This document shows, piece after piece, positions 7,438-16,500 of a stretch of DNA of 22,805 nt; the first letter of the stretch is position 1, and every line of letters starts with the position of its first letter. This stretch comes from an uncultured Bacilli bacterium (GTDB lineage Bacteria > Bacillota_I > Bacilli_A > RF39 > UBA660), in assembly GCA_949280095.1 (NCBI GenBank), contig CASDHD010000008.1, positions 1 to 22,805 of the forward strand, read 5' to 3'. The notes below the pieces were generated by a model. The model made no database searches and had not been told where the DNA came from. It saw only the letters and a list, made by a program, of their open reading frames with translations. Position numbers and translations under genes: made by a program.

Positions 7438-9447
7438 TTATTCGTAAACAATGAGTTCATGTTGTGATCTTGTTACGGCTACATAGAAAAGTTTTTGTTC
7501 ATCTTTTGTAAAATGATTTTCTTTGTCTTGATAGACAATAACCGAATCGAATTCTAAACCTTTTGCTAGATAGGCTGGTAGGATCACAAATTCTTTTATA
7601 AATTCTTCAGTATTATTATCTACAAAAGAAAGATTGAATTCTTCTTTTAGTTTCTCATAGATATTTTTAGCAGAATCTCTGTTTTTGGTGATAATTGCTA
7701 AAGATTTATATTTGTTTTTCAAATATTTTATATCTTCTTTTAATGAATTTGGATTTTTTCTGATTAAGACAGGCTGATTTTTTGTTTTTCGAATAGCACA
7801 AACATGGTGTAAATCTAATATTTTATTAGCATATTCGATAATTTCTTCGCTGGAACGATATGTTTTGGTAAGTTCAATATATTTTCCCGGAAATATTTTG
7901 GTAAGTTCGTTTAAGTTTTGATAATGATAAAATGGATTAATGTTTTGATTAATATCTCCAAGAATAGTAAAAGAGGCTTTTTTAAATACTTTTGAAAGAA
8001 TTAAATATTGTAAGTAGCTATAATCTTGGGCCTCATCAATGACGATTTGCTCAATATAGGATTCGTAAGGAAAACATTCCATAAGTCCTTTTAAGTAAAC
8101 AAGAAGTAATGCGTCATCATAAGCAATTTTTTTGTTATTTTTTAATTTATTTATATCATTTTCTTGTATATCTTCTTTGAAAAATGGGCTGCAATAAAAT
8201 TCTTTTAGTATTTCTCTATAATCTTTTTTTATTTCCAAAGATTCTAGTAAGAGTTTATGATAAGTAGCTTTTCTTTTTTTGCTACCTCTATAATTGTTTT
8301 CTGAAAATTTTGTTGCCATTTGTTCAATTCTTTCAAAGAAAGGAATAGATGCATAGCGATTGTGAAATAAATCATTTAATTCTTTTTTGGTGTAATCATA
8401 AACTTTGTTTTCTGTAAAACCTTTTTTAAAAAAAGCCTTTTTTTCATAATCAAGTACAAAGTCTTCTAAATCTTTTACAATACGATTACTTTGTTTGTAT
8501 TCTAGTAATTTTTGATTTGTATTTTCACCTAAGTAATGTCGGTTTAAAAAATCAATATAGGACTCAACGGATTTGTATTCTTTAATGATTTTGTTTAAAT
8601 AATCGTGAAATGTAGTTTGTAAGGTGTTTTCTTCTCCGAGTTCTGGTAAAACATTGGAAATATATTCTGTAAAAATTTGATTTGGTGAAAAGATAAGTAT
8701 CTTATCAGAAGATAGATTTTTTATTTTGTAGAGTAGGAAAGCGATACGGTGTAAGGCAACACTTGTTTTTCCACTTCCGGCAATTCCTTGGACAATGAGG
8801 TGTTTATCTTTTATATTTCGAATGACGTTATTTTGTTCTTGTTGAATCGTTGTAACAATGTTTTTCATTTTATCACTGGATTCATTTGCTAATACCTCTT
8901 GTAAAATATCATCATCAATATTAATAGAGCTATCAATAATGCGAAGTAAAATTTGGTTTTCGATTTTATATTGTCTTTTTTGATGTAAATAGGTTGGTAT
9001 TCTTCCCATAGGTGCAATATACTCGCAAGGCCCTTTTTCGTAATCATAAAAAATACTACAAATAGGAGCACGCCAGTCATAAATTAAATTATCTAGATTT
9101 TCATCTTTTAAATAGGTCATACCAATATAGATTTTTTGTTTTTTTTTGGTTTCATTTTCTTCTAAAACGATGGAAGCAAAATAAGGACTACTTTTTATTT
9201 TTAAAAGTTTTTTAAAATAATTACGTTCTCTTAATAAATCCATAGCTTCTTTAGCATCGCTTGTTCTTACAGCATTTAATTCTTGTTTGTCCATTCCACC
9301 TTTGTTTTCCCATGCGTATCTTCTAAATTCTTTGATTTTTTCAGCATCTTCAAATATATTGCTTTCTATTTTTTCTATTTGTTCATTTAAACATTTCGCA
9401 GTTTTTTTAAGATTGATTTCTTCTTGTTTTCTCTCATTTGGATTCAT
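7438..9447 (-). CDS. helD: HelD-type RNA polymerase recycling ATPase (UvrD/Rep-like superfamily 1)
   Basis: HelD binds stalled or post-termination RNA polymerase and uses ATP to free it from nucleic acid; some relatives protect against rifampicin. The 669-residue product has the HelD layout. An N-terminal coiled-coil arm (about residues 5-85) reaches into the polymerase secondary channel in known structures. A small domain with IYIGMTYL and YDWRAPICSIFYDYEKGP (123-140) follows. The ATPase then shows Walker A GIAGSGKT (221-228), Walker B DEAQD (471-475), TYRSSEEI (529-536), AKGLEFDSVIVY (628-639) and LFYVAVTRSQHEL (653-665). The length is somewhat short compared with the ~770 residues of Bacillus HelD. 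The start ATG at 9447 follows AGAAGG by a few bases. It has its own promoter, divergent from dnaE, and a leader of roughly 100 nt containing a possible attenuator. Confidence 0.93.
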   Translation of the reverse strand: MNPNERKQEEINLKKTAKCLNEQIEKIESNIFEDAEKIKEFRRYAWENKGGMDKQELNAVRTSDAKEAMDLLRERNYFKKLLKIKSSPYFASIVLEENETKKKQKIYIGMTYLKDENLDNLIYDWRAPICSIFYDYEKGPCEYIAPMGRIPTYLHQKRQYKIENQILLRIIDSSINIDDDILQEVLANESSDKMKNIVTTIQQEQNNVIRNIKDKHLIVQGIAGSGKTSVALHRIAFLLYKIKNLSSDKILIFSPNQIFTEYISNVLPELGEENTLQTTFHDYLNKIIKEYKSVESYIDFLNRHYLGENTNQKLLEYKQSNRIVKDLEDFVLDYEKKAFFKKGFTENKVYDYTKKELNDLFHNRYASIPFFERIEQMATKFSENNYRGSKKRKATYHKLLLESLEIKKDYREILKEFYCSPFFKEDIQENDINKLKNNKKIAYDDALLLVYLKGLMECFPYESYIEQIVIDEAQDYSYLQYLILSKVFKKASFTILGDINQNINPFYHYQNLNELTKIFPGKYIELTKTYRSSEEIIEYANKILDLHHVCAIRKTKNQPVLIRKNPNSLKEDIKYLKNKYKSLAIITKNRDSAKNIYEKLKEEFNLSFVDNNTEEFIKEFVILPAYLAKGLEFDSVIVYQDKENHFTKDEQKLFYVAVTRSQHELIVYE

Positions 9448-9473
9448 TTTTCCCTTCTTTCTATTTTGATCAA

Positions 9474-9501
9474 CAAAAAATTCCCGAAAATGATATTCGA
9501 G
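9474..9501 (-). promoter_or_regulatory. Terminator-like hairpin in the helD leader (possible attenuator)
   Basis: Read on the minus strand, CTCGAA (9501-9496) pairs with TTCGGG (9488-9483), including one U-G pair, around a 7-nt loop. It is followed by AA and six T (9482-9475). This is a short but terminator-shaped element inside the transcribed leader, about 27 bases before the helD start codon. Function is inferred. Confidence 0.4.
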
Positions 9502-9505
9502 CTAT

Positions 9506-9532
9506 TTAAGTGAAATAAGTAAGTTGTTTCAT
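9506..9532 (-). CDS. Possible 8-residue leader peptide (MKQLTYFT) upstream of helD
   Basis: An ATG at 9532 opens eight sense codons ending in TAA at 9508-9506, four bases before the terminator-like hairpin of the helD leader. The spacing is like that of ribosome-controlled attenuators, where a ribosome at the stop codon would cover the 5' arm. There is no convincing Shine-Dalgarno sequence, so the reading may be chance. Confidence 0.25.
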   Translation of the reverse strand: MKQLTYFT

Positions 9533-9551
9533 AAATAAAAAAGTCTTATTT

Positions 9552-9581
9552 ATTTTAGCAATGTAAGAAATAGAAAGTCAA
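9552..9581 (-). promoter_or_regulatory. Promoter of helD
   Basis: On the minus strand: TTGACT (9581-9576), 18-bp spacer, TAAAAT (9557-9552). Transcription would start near 9545, leaving a leader of about 98 nt before the helD ATG. The leader also contains an 8-bp AT-only hairpin (9531-9538 with 9546-9553 at its edge). Confidence 0.75.
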
Positions 9582-9593
9582 GTATTTTCTTGA
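9578..9593 (+). repeat. Inverted repeat between the divergent helD and dnaE promoters
   Basis: TCAAG (9578-9582) and CTTGA (9589-9593) are perfect inverted arms around TATTTT. It overlaps the helD -35 and lies 8 bases before the dnaE -35, so it could be an operator for either promoter. Five-base arms are short and may be chance. Confidence 0.35.
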
Positions 9594-9601
9594 AATGTTC
9601 G

Positions 9602-9630
9602 TAGACTTTGTGAGTTCATTTTGTTACAAT
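9602..9630 (+). promoter_or_regulatory. Promoter of dnaE
   Basis: TAGACT (9602-9607), 17-bp spacer, TACAAT (9625-9630). A strong ribosome site GGGGAGG (9646-9652) lies seven bases before the dnaE ATG. The -35 boxes of this promoter and of helD are 20 bp apart, back to back. Confidence 0.7.
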
Positions 9631-9659
9631 ATTAGTAGACATGATGGGGAGGTAAGTCT

Positions 9660-12563
9660 ATGCATATACCACTTAAAATCACTACTGATTATAGTTTGCT
9701 TAAAAGTACAATTAAAATAGATGACTTAATTTCCTTTTTAAAATCCCATCATATAGAATCTTGTGCCATTGTAGATGAAAATTTGTATGGAATTATGGAG
9801 TTTTATGACAAATGTCTTAAAAATGAGATAAAACCAATAGTTGGTCTTGATGTTGAAATTAATGCTTTTCACTTTTATTTGTATGCCAAAAATTACAAAG
9901 GTTATCAAAACTTGCTCAAATTACATACCATAAAGTCAGAGAGAGATTTAAACTTTGTGGATTTTGAAATGTATGCTAAAGATATTTTATTTGTTCTGCC
10001 ATTTTCATCCTTATCTTTTTATAATGAAATAAAAAGAGTAACGGATGAGGTTTATCTAGGGTATCAAAATGAATATGAAAAAACAAATGTTTTAGTAAAG
10101 TGTAAGAATATTGTTTATATTAACGATATACGTTCTTTAAAAAAAGAAGATACGTTTTATTTAGATTATTTACAAATGATTTTAGAAGATACGAAGGAGA
10201 GTGATTTTTCTCGTATTAATCATGAAGAACATTATTACCATGAGAATGTAACTATAGAGGATATAAAGACAACTAAAAACTTTGCTGAAAAAATGGAACT
10301 TCTTATTCCTAAGAATGAAAATTACATTCCTGTTTATAATCCAGAAATAAAAGATTCTTATGCATACTTAGTACAATTAACAGAGAAAGGTCTTAATAAA
10401 CGTTTAGGTGGAAATATAAAAGAAGAGTATAAAATGCGTCTTATGTATGAACTTAGTGTTATTAAAAATATGGGATTTGTTGATTATATTTTAATTGTGT
10501 ATGATTATGTATTGTTTGCTAAAAAAAATCATGTTTTTGTAGGTCCTGGTCGTGGTAGTGCGGCGGGAAGTTTAGTATGCTATACTTTGGGAATTACTGA
10601 TATCAATCCTTTAGAATACAATTTATTATTTGAAAGATTTTTAAATCCTGAACGAGTTACAATGCCCGATATTGATATTGATTTTGAAAATACGAAGCGT
10701 AATCTTGTTATTGATTATATTAGGAAACGTTATGGAGAAAAGAAGGTAGCTTCGATTATGACATTTGCTACGTTAAAAAGTAAACTTGCTTTAAGAGAGG
10801 TTGCTCGAATACTTTCTTATACGGAACGTGATTTTGAAACGTTAATGAAAGAAATAAGTTCTGCTAAAGATTTGAAAGAAAATTTACAGAATGAAAAGGT
10901 TAAGTCTATTTTAGAAAAAAGTAAGTCTTTACAAAAAATATATAAAATTGCTTTAAAATTAGAAGGTTTTAAAAAGAATATTTCAACCCATGCAGCGGGG
11001 ATTGTGATTTCAAAAGTAAATTTAGATGATATTATACCTATTATTAAAATGGGAGAGATGACTTCAACAGGAATAACAATGGAATACTTAGAAGAATTGG
11101 GACTTTTAAAAATGGACTTGCTTGCTATTAAGAATTTGACGATTATTTCAAGTATTTTAGAATTAATTAAAAAGGATACTGGAAAAGAAGTGTATTTGAA
11201 CAAAATTGATTTGAATGATCAGAATGTTCTATCTTTATTTACAAATGGTGATACAACTGGAATTTTTCAATTTGAAAGTAGTGGCATGCGTAGTTTTTTG
11301 GAGAAATTACGTCCTCGAAATTTTAGTGATATTGTAGCATCCATTGCTTTATATAGACCTGGTCCAATGGATAATATTGATACTTTTATTAAAAGGAAAG
11401 AAGGGCGTGAAAAAGTAACCTATTTATTGCCTGATTTGGAGTCGATTTTAAAGGAAACAGAAGGAATTATTGTCTATCAAGAACAAGTAATGCAAATATT
11501 AGTGCGTATTGGAAGTTATTCTTATGCTGAGGCAGACATTATAAGACGTGCGATGAGTAAGAAGAAAAGAGAAGTCATTGAAAGTGAACGAAAAAAGTTT
11601 GTTTTACGAGCAACTAATAATGGACATGATGAAAAAATAGCAGAAGAATTGTATGATTTGATCTTGAAATTTGCTGGTTTTGGGTTTAATAAGAGCCACT
11701 CGGTTTCTTATGCCTTGATTGGGTATCAAATGGCGTATTTAAAAGTGAAATTTCCTACTTATTTTATTACAAATTTATTAAATATGAGTATAGGTAGTGA
11801 AGTGAAAACAAAGGAATATTTGCTTGAAGCAAAAAATCATCATTTAAAAATCGTTCATCCTAATATTAATGAAAGTGAATTGACGTATCGAATTTGTGAC
11901 TCTTCTTTGATTTTGCCATTGTCGATTATTAAAGGATTAAGTACTCTTTCGATTGAGAGTATTTTAGAAGAGCGTAATCAAAATGGAAATTATAAAGATT
12001 TTGTGGATTTTGTAAAACGAGTTTATCATAAAAATGTAAATCAAAGAGTGATTGAAATTTTGATTGAAGCTGGAACGATGGAAAGTTTTGGAAATGTAAC
12101 GACTTTAAAAGAAAACTTGCCTTCTATTTTAAATTATGCAGAGATTGCAAGTGAGGTGGATTCGCCATTGTTACTTCCTCCAGTTTTAAAGGAATACGAA
12201 GAGGTAGAATCTAAAAATAAGTTGGAGTTAGAAAGTTATGGCTTTTATATTACGAACCACCCTGCAAGTGTTTACCAAGGAAATCATATTACAAAGTTAA
12301 ACCAGATTGAGAATTATTTTGACAAACATATTCGAACTGTGGTACTAATAGAGGGCATAAGAAGAACAAAAACGAAAACGGGAGAAGAAATGGCTTTTGT
12401 TGAAGCAAGTGATGAAACTGGAATATCGTCTTTTGTAGTCTTTGCTCGTCAGATAAGGCTCATTGATGATTTAAAACCAAAAGATATTGCTGAAATATTA
12501 GGTAGAGTTACGAAAAGATTTGACAAGTACCAAATTAACGTCAATAGCATTATAAAAAAGTGA
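9660..12563 (+). CDS. dnaE: DNA polymerase III alpha subunit DnaE (short form)
   Basis: In Bacillota DnaE is a C-family DNA polymerase that extends RNA primers before handing over to PolC. The order is an N-terminal PHP domain (about residues 1-200), a polymerase core with GRGSAAGSLVCYTLG and the catalytic P336-D-I-D-I-D-F (D337 and D339), STHAAGIVIS, LYRPGPMDNID, GFNKSHSVSYALI, and a C-terminal OB fold (about 885-967, 'VVLIEGIRRTKTKTGEEMAF'). No exonuclease insert is present, which separates it from PolC. The PHP metal site is eroded: the usual His-x-His before YSLL is K-I-T here, and the usual T-D-H before the 'NL(F/Y)G' motif reads V-D-E, so no PHP nuclease activity is expected. At 967 residues it is shorter than the ~1,115 of Bacillus DnaE. 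The ATG follows GGGGAGG; the stop is TGA. No terminator follows. Confidence 0.96.
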   Translation: MHIPLKITTDYSLLKSTIKIDDLISFLKSHHIESCAIVDENLYGIMEFYDKCLKNEIKPIVGLDVEINAFHFYLYAKNYKGYQNLLKLHTIKSERDLNFVDFEMYAKDILFVLPFSSLSFYNEIKRVTDEVYLGYQNEYEKTNVLVKCKNIVYINDIRSLKKEDTFYLDYLQMILEDTKESDFSRINHEEHYYHENVTIEDIKTTKNFAEKMELLIPKNENYIPVYNPEIKDSYAYLVQLTEKGLNKRLGGNIKEEYKMRLMYELSVIKNMGFVDYILIVYDYVLFAKKNHVFVGPGRGSAAGSLVCYTLGITDINPLEYNLLFERFLNPERVTMPDIDIDFENTKRNLVIDYIRKRYGEKKVASIMTFATLKSKLALREVARILSYTERDFETLMKEISSAKDLKENLQNEKVKSILEKSKSLQKIYKIALKLEGFKKNISTHAAGIVISKVNLDDIIPIIKMGEMTSTGITMEYLEELGLLKMDLLAIKNLTIISSILELIKKDTGKEVYLNKIDLNDQNVLSLFTNGDTTGIFQFESSGMRSFLEKLRPRNFSDIVASIALYRPGPMDNIDTFIKRKEGREKVTYLLPDLESILKETEGIIVYQEQVMQILVRIGSYSYAEADIIRRAMSKKKREVIESERKKFVLRATNNGHDEKIAEELYDLILKFAGFGFNKSHSVSYALIGYQMAYLKVKFPTYFITNLLNMSIGSEVKTKEYLLEAKNHHLKIVHPNINESELTYRICDSSLILPLSIIKGLSTLSIESILEERNQNGNYKDFVDFVKRVYHKNVNQRVIEILIEAGTMESFGNVTTLKENLPSILNYAEIASEVDSPLLLPPVLKEYEEVESKNKLELESYGFYITNHPASVYQGNHITKLNQIENYFDKHIRTVVLIEGIRRTKTKTGEEMAFVEASDETGISSFVVFARQIRLIDDLKPKDIAEILGRVTKRFDKYQINVNSIIKK

Positions 12564-12567
12564 GATT

Positions 12568-12710
12568 GTTTGTTATAATAAATGCAATAGTAGATGTAAA
12601 AGATGAAAGGAGGTTTTGGTTGAAAAAAAGAGTTTGTTAAAATAGAAATAGTAGTAAAAAATAATAGGGGTATTTACGTTTAATTTAAATAGAAAGAAGG
12701 TTTTGGTTGA
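12568..12710 (+). repeat. Partly duplicated leader (promoter box and ribosome site) before the dinD-like gene
   Basis: Two blocks each occur twice. GTTTGTTA plus an AT-rich tail with AATAGTAG occurs from 12568 and again from 12632. A 19-base ribosome-site block, GAAAGGAGGTTTTGGTTGA (12605-12623), recurs at 12692-12710 with one change (G to A). The copies are 64 and 87 bases apart, so about 23 extra bases sit in the second copy. The first ribosome site would start only the six-codon MKKRVC. The second serves the dinD-like gene. No other gene is visible in this gap. Confidence 0.75.
12571..12579 (+). promoter_or_regulatory. Extended -10 promoter after dnaE
   Basis: TGT followed by TATAAT (12574-12579) makes an extended -10 element; no good -35 is seen. 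A diverged second copy, TGT then TAAAAT (12638-12643), occurs 64 bases downstream. Either could drive the dinD-like gene and perhaps polC. Confidence 0.55.
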
Positions 12711-13533
12711 TAATGAAAGAAATAAAAGGATATAATGAAACAACATTTGAAAGTATTAAACATTATGGAGAAGAAGGAAAAGAATTTTGGTATGCAAGAG
12801 AATTGCAAATTGTGTTAGAGTATAAAGAGTGGAGGAAATTTGAAAACGTTATAAATAAAGCTAAAGAGGCATGTAAAAATAGTGGTATTTTGATTTTAGA
12901 CCATTTTGGCGAGATGGACAAAATGGTTAGTATTGGTTCAGGGGCAAAAAGAAAGCAAAAGGATTACATACTTTCAAGATATGCTTGTTACTTAATTGCT
13001 CAAAATGGCGATAGTAGAAAATCCGTAATTGCTTTAGCTCAAACATACTTTGCTATCCAAACAAGGATGCAAGAGTTAACTGAAAAAGAATATTCTATGT
13101 TAACAGAGGATGAAAAAAGATTTTATCAAAGAAATTTAACGAGAAAAGGAAATTATTCTTTAAACCAAGCAGCAAAAAATGCTGGAGTTAAGAATTTTGA
13201 TCAATTTCATAATTATGGATATAAAGGTTTATACAATGAGGAAACAGCGGATGATATAGCCAAAAGAAAAAAATTAAGATATCGAGAAGATATTTTAGAT
13301 AATATGGGAAGCGAAGAACTTGTTGATAATTTATTTAGAATTACCCATACAGAGCAAAAGTTAAAACGAGAAAACATTAAAACAAGAGTGATGCAAACAA
13401 AGCTCATTACGAGGTTGGTATTAAAGTGAGAAATACCATAAAAGAACTTGGTGGAAAAATGCCAGAAGATTTACCAACTCCTAAAAAGAGTTTAAAAAAA
13501 TTAGAAAAAGAAAAAAATAATCTTTTAAAGTAG
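12707..13533 (+). pseudogene. dinD: DinD-like DNA-damage-inducible protein, frameshifted near its C-terminus
   Basis: The first frame (12707-13429, 240 codons) carries an N-terminal BRO-N-like domain (about residues 15-125, with EFWYARELQIVLEYKEWRKF and SRYACYLIAQNGDSRK) and the DinD middle region (RNLTRKGNYSLNQAAKNAGV). It then ends in the unrelated tail VMQTKLITRLVLK. The missing end is in the other frame from about 13384: ANKAHYEVGIKVRNTIKELG, then MPEDLPTPKKSLKKLEKEKN, stopping at TAG 13531-13533. Restoring one base near 13384-13389 gives about 275 residues, the length of E. coli DinD. No slippery heptamer is visible, so a one-base deletion (or sequencing error) is likely. TTG 12707 lies six bases after AGAAGG; ATG 12713 is the alternative. 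DinD is SOS-induced in E. coli; no LexA box was seen here. A 9-base repeat, AAATAGAAA, occurs on both sides (12687-12695 and 13549-13557), which suggests insertion between dnaE and polC. Confidence 0.85.
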
Positions 13534-13569
13534 TTAAGAATGATAAAAAAATAGAAACAGGTGTAAAAC

Positions 13570-16500
13570 ATGACAGATGAATTAAAACGTTTTTTTAAAA
13601 GTATAGATTATCCATTTGATGAAAATGGATTTCATGGAGCAAGTGTAGAGAAAGTTATTTATTTGAAACAAAAGGATATCTTTGAGGTTTTTTTACACTT
13701 TGAAAATGTCCTATCTCCAGAAATGGCTAAAGATTTAGTACATTCTTCTAAAAATAAGATTAATCACGAAAAAGAGTGTGTTATTTATTTTTCTTATAAC
13801 AATATTACAGAAGCAGATGTTTTGCAATATGTACATGATTGCATTCAAGAACTTGTTAAAAAAAGACCATCTTTAATTAATCTAACGGAAGCACCAGTTT
13901 CTATTGAAGATGAAATTATTACGTTAGAGGTTAGTACGAAGTTAGAAGAATTAGAAGTAAAAAAAGAAGCAAAGGGCATCGTTTCTAAATTGTATTCCTA
14001 TGGTCTTGGGGAATATGAACTTACGAGTATTTTAAATGAAACTTTAAATGAAGAGGTAAAAAAAGATATTGAAAAGAATCGCATAGCAGATGTTCCTACT
14101 TTCGAATTTGTTCCTCCAAAAAAGGAAGCAAAACCAATTGAAGGTGAAATCACAGCAATTAATAATATTATGGGAGACATGAAAAGTGTTATCATTGAAG
14201 CTTTTGTTTTTGGAATTGATACGATGGAGCATGAAAAGATTAATATAATTACACTTAAAATTAGTGATAAAACGAATAGTTTACTTGCCAAAGTATTTAA
14301 AAAAGATAAAAATGAATATAAAAGTACATTAAAAGAGTTTAAAGAGGGCAATTGGTATCGTTTTCAAGGAAAGGTAGAGTTTGATACTTATAGCAAAGAT
14401 TTAGTTTTGAGTATACGCCAGTTTGAAGCTATTGACTCAAAAGATGAAATTCTTAAAGAACAAACAGATAATCCAAGAGTAGAATTACATGCCCATACAA
14501 TGATGAGTGCTATGGATGGGGTAATTGACGCGAAATCTTTAGTAAAACATGCAATTAAAATTGGCCAAAAAGCAATTGCTGTTACGGATCATAATTGTGT
14601 GCAAGCTTTTCCTGATCTTTATCATGCTGTTTGTGATTATAATAAAGGAAAAGAAGAAACGGATCATTTCAAAGTTTTGTATGGAGCAGAAATGAACATC
14701 GTCAATGATGATGTCAATATTATTTTTAACAATAGAACATACAATTTACTTGAAGATACCTTTGTTGTGTTCGATACCGAAACAACAGGTTTTTATGCTG
14801 GATCGGATCAAATGATTGAAATTGGGGCAGTGAAAATCGCAAGTGGTAAAATCATTGAACGTTTTGATGAATTAATCGATCCACATCGTCCTATTCCTAA
14901 AAAAATAACAGAACTTACTTTTATTACAGATGAGATGGTACAAGGCTGTGATAACGAAGAAAATGTTACAAAACGTTTTCTTGATTGGGTTGGAGATTTA
15001 CCAATGGTAGCTCATAACGCGAAGTTTGATATTTCTTTTATGAAAGCAGCATGTAATAAGTATCATTTTAAAGAGTTTGATGCAACAGTTTTAGATACAA
15101 TGAGTATTGCTCGTATGCTTCACCCAGAATGGGCTAATCATAAATTACAAACTTTAACGAAAAAATTAGATATACCTTGGGATGAAGAAAAGCATCATAG
15201 AGCAGATTATGATGCCGAAGGAACTGCGCTCGCATTTCACAAAATGGCAAAATCTTTGTATGACCAAAATATTAGTACTACTGATGATTTATTATCCAAT
15301 ATTGATATGGAATCTTTAGTTCGTTTTGCTTTTCCTTTTCATGCTACGATAGTGGCTGTTAATCGTAATGGATTAAAAAACTTATTTAAAATTATTTCGA
15401 TTGCGAATACAAAATATTTATATAAAAATGAACAACCAAAAATTCCTCGTAAAGAAATTCAGGATTTGCGTGAAGGATTGCTTATTGGTTCTGGTTGTAT
15501 CAATGGTGAAGTGTTTGATAAAGCCAAAGGTTTAGAAGATGAAGAGCTAGTTAATATGATGAATTTCTATGATTACATTGAAGTCCAACCGATTAGTGCT
15601 TTTTCTCATTTAATTGGACCAGAAGCAAGATTTCAAACCGTTACTCAGGCTGAGGAGTATTTGAGTAGAATAATTCGTGTTGCAAAAGAAGCAGGAAAAC
15701 CAGTGGTTGCAACAGGAGATGTTCATAATCTTAAGAAGGAAGGTAAAATTTATAGGGAAATTATTGTCAATCAAAAATTCAATGGAAAATTACATCCTTT
15801 AAAAAGAAAAGGTATTGAAGTACCAAATCAATATTTAAAAACAACAGAAGAAATGATGGAAGACTTTTCCTTTTTGGATGAAGAAACAAGAAAGGAAATT
15901 ATCGTAGAAAATCCAAATAAAATTGCGAGTCAAGTTGAAGAAATAGAAGTTATTATCGATACACCGAATCCGTTTGCCCCTAAAATTCCTCATTCTGTAG
16001 AAACGATGACAGAGCTTGTTTATCATAAAGCAGATGAGTTATATGGAAATCCTTTACCTTTAAATATTGAGGAACGCCTTGCAAAAGAGTTATATGGGGA
16101 CGCAATTATCAATGCTTGTAAAGAGGAAGAAAGTGACGAAGCTGTAGCATTTTCACTTGTTCATAAGATTATCAATGAGGGTAAAGAAGCTGTTAAAGAT
16201 ATGGTAAAGAAGCATTTAAATAGTGAAGATATAGAGGGTAAAACAGAAGAAGAAATTGATAAACTTGCCTATAAAAAATTGGGTGGAATTATTGGTGCTA
16301 ATTACGACGTTATTTATTTGATTGCCCAAAAGCTCGTAAAGCATTCTAATGATGAGGGCTTCCTTGTAGGTTCTCGTGGTTCTGTAGGTTCTTCCTTTGT
16401 TGCAAATATGATGGGGATTACAGAAGTGAATAGTATGCCTGCTCATTATCGTTGTCCAAAATGTAAGAAAAGTATTTTTGAGGATGATAGTGGTAATGCT

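Noticed and set aside
8889..9080. Short minus-strand frame inside helD, and similar shadow frames inside dnaE and polC
   Set aside because: They lie entirely within strong genes in other frames and show no ribosome site or recognisable product.
12564..12706. LexA/SOS box upstream of the dinD-like gene
   Set aside because: No CGAAC-N4-GTTCG-like palindrome could be found on either strand.
12568..12710. CRISPR array or insertion-sequence end
   Set aside because: Only two copies with unequal spacing, no terminal inverted repeats and no transposase or cas gene nearby.
13382..13396. Programmed -1 frameshifting in the dinD-like gene
   Set aside because: No slippery X-XXY-YYZ heptamer in frame and no clear downstream structure; a one-base deletion is simpler.
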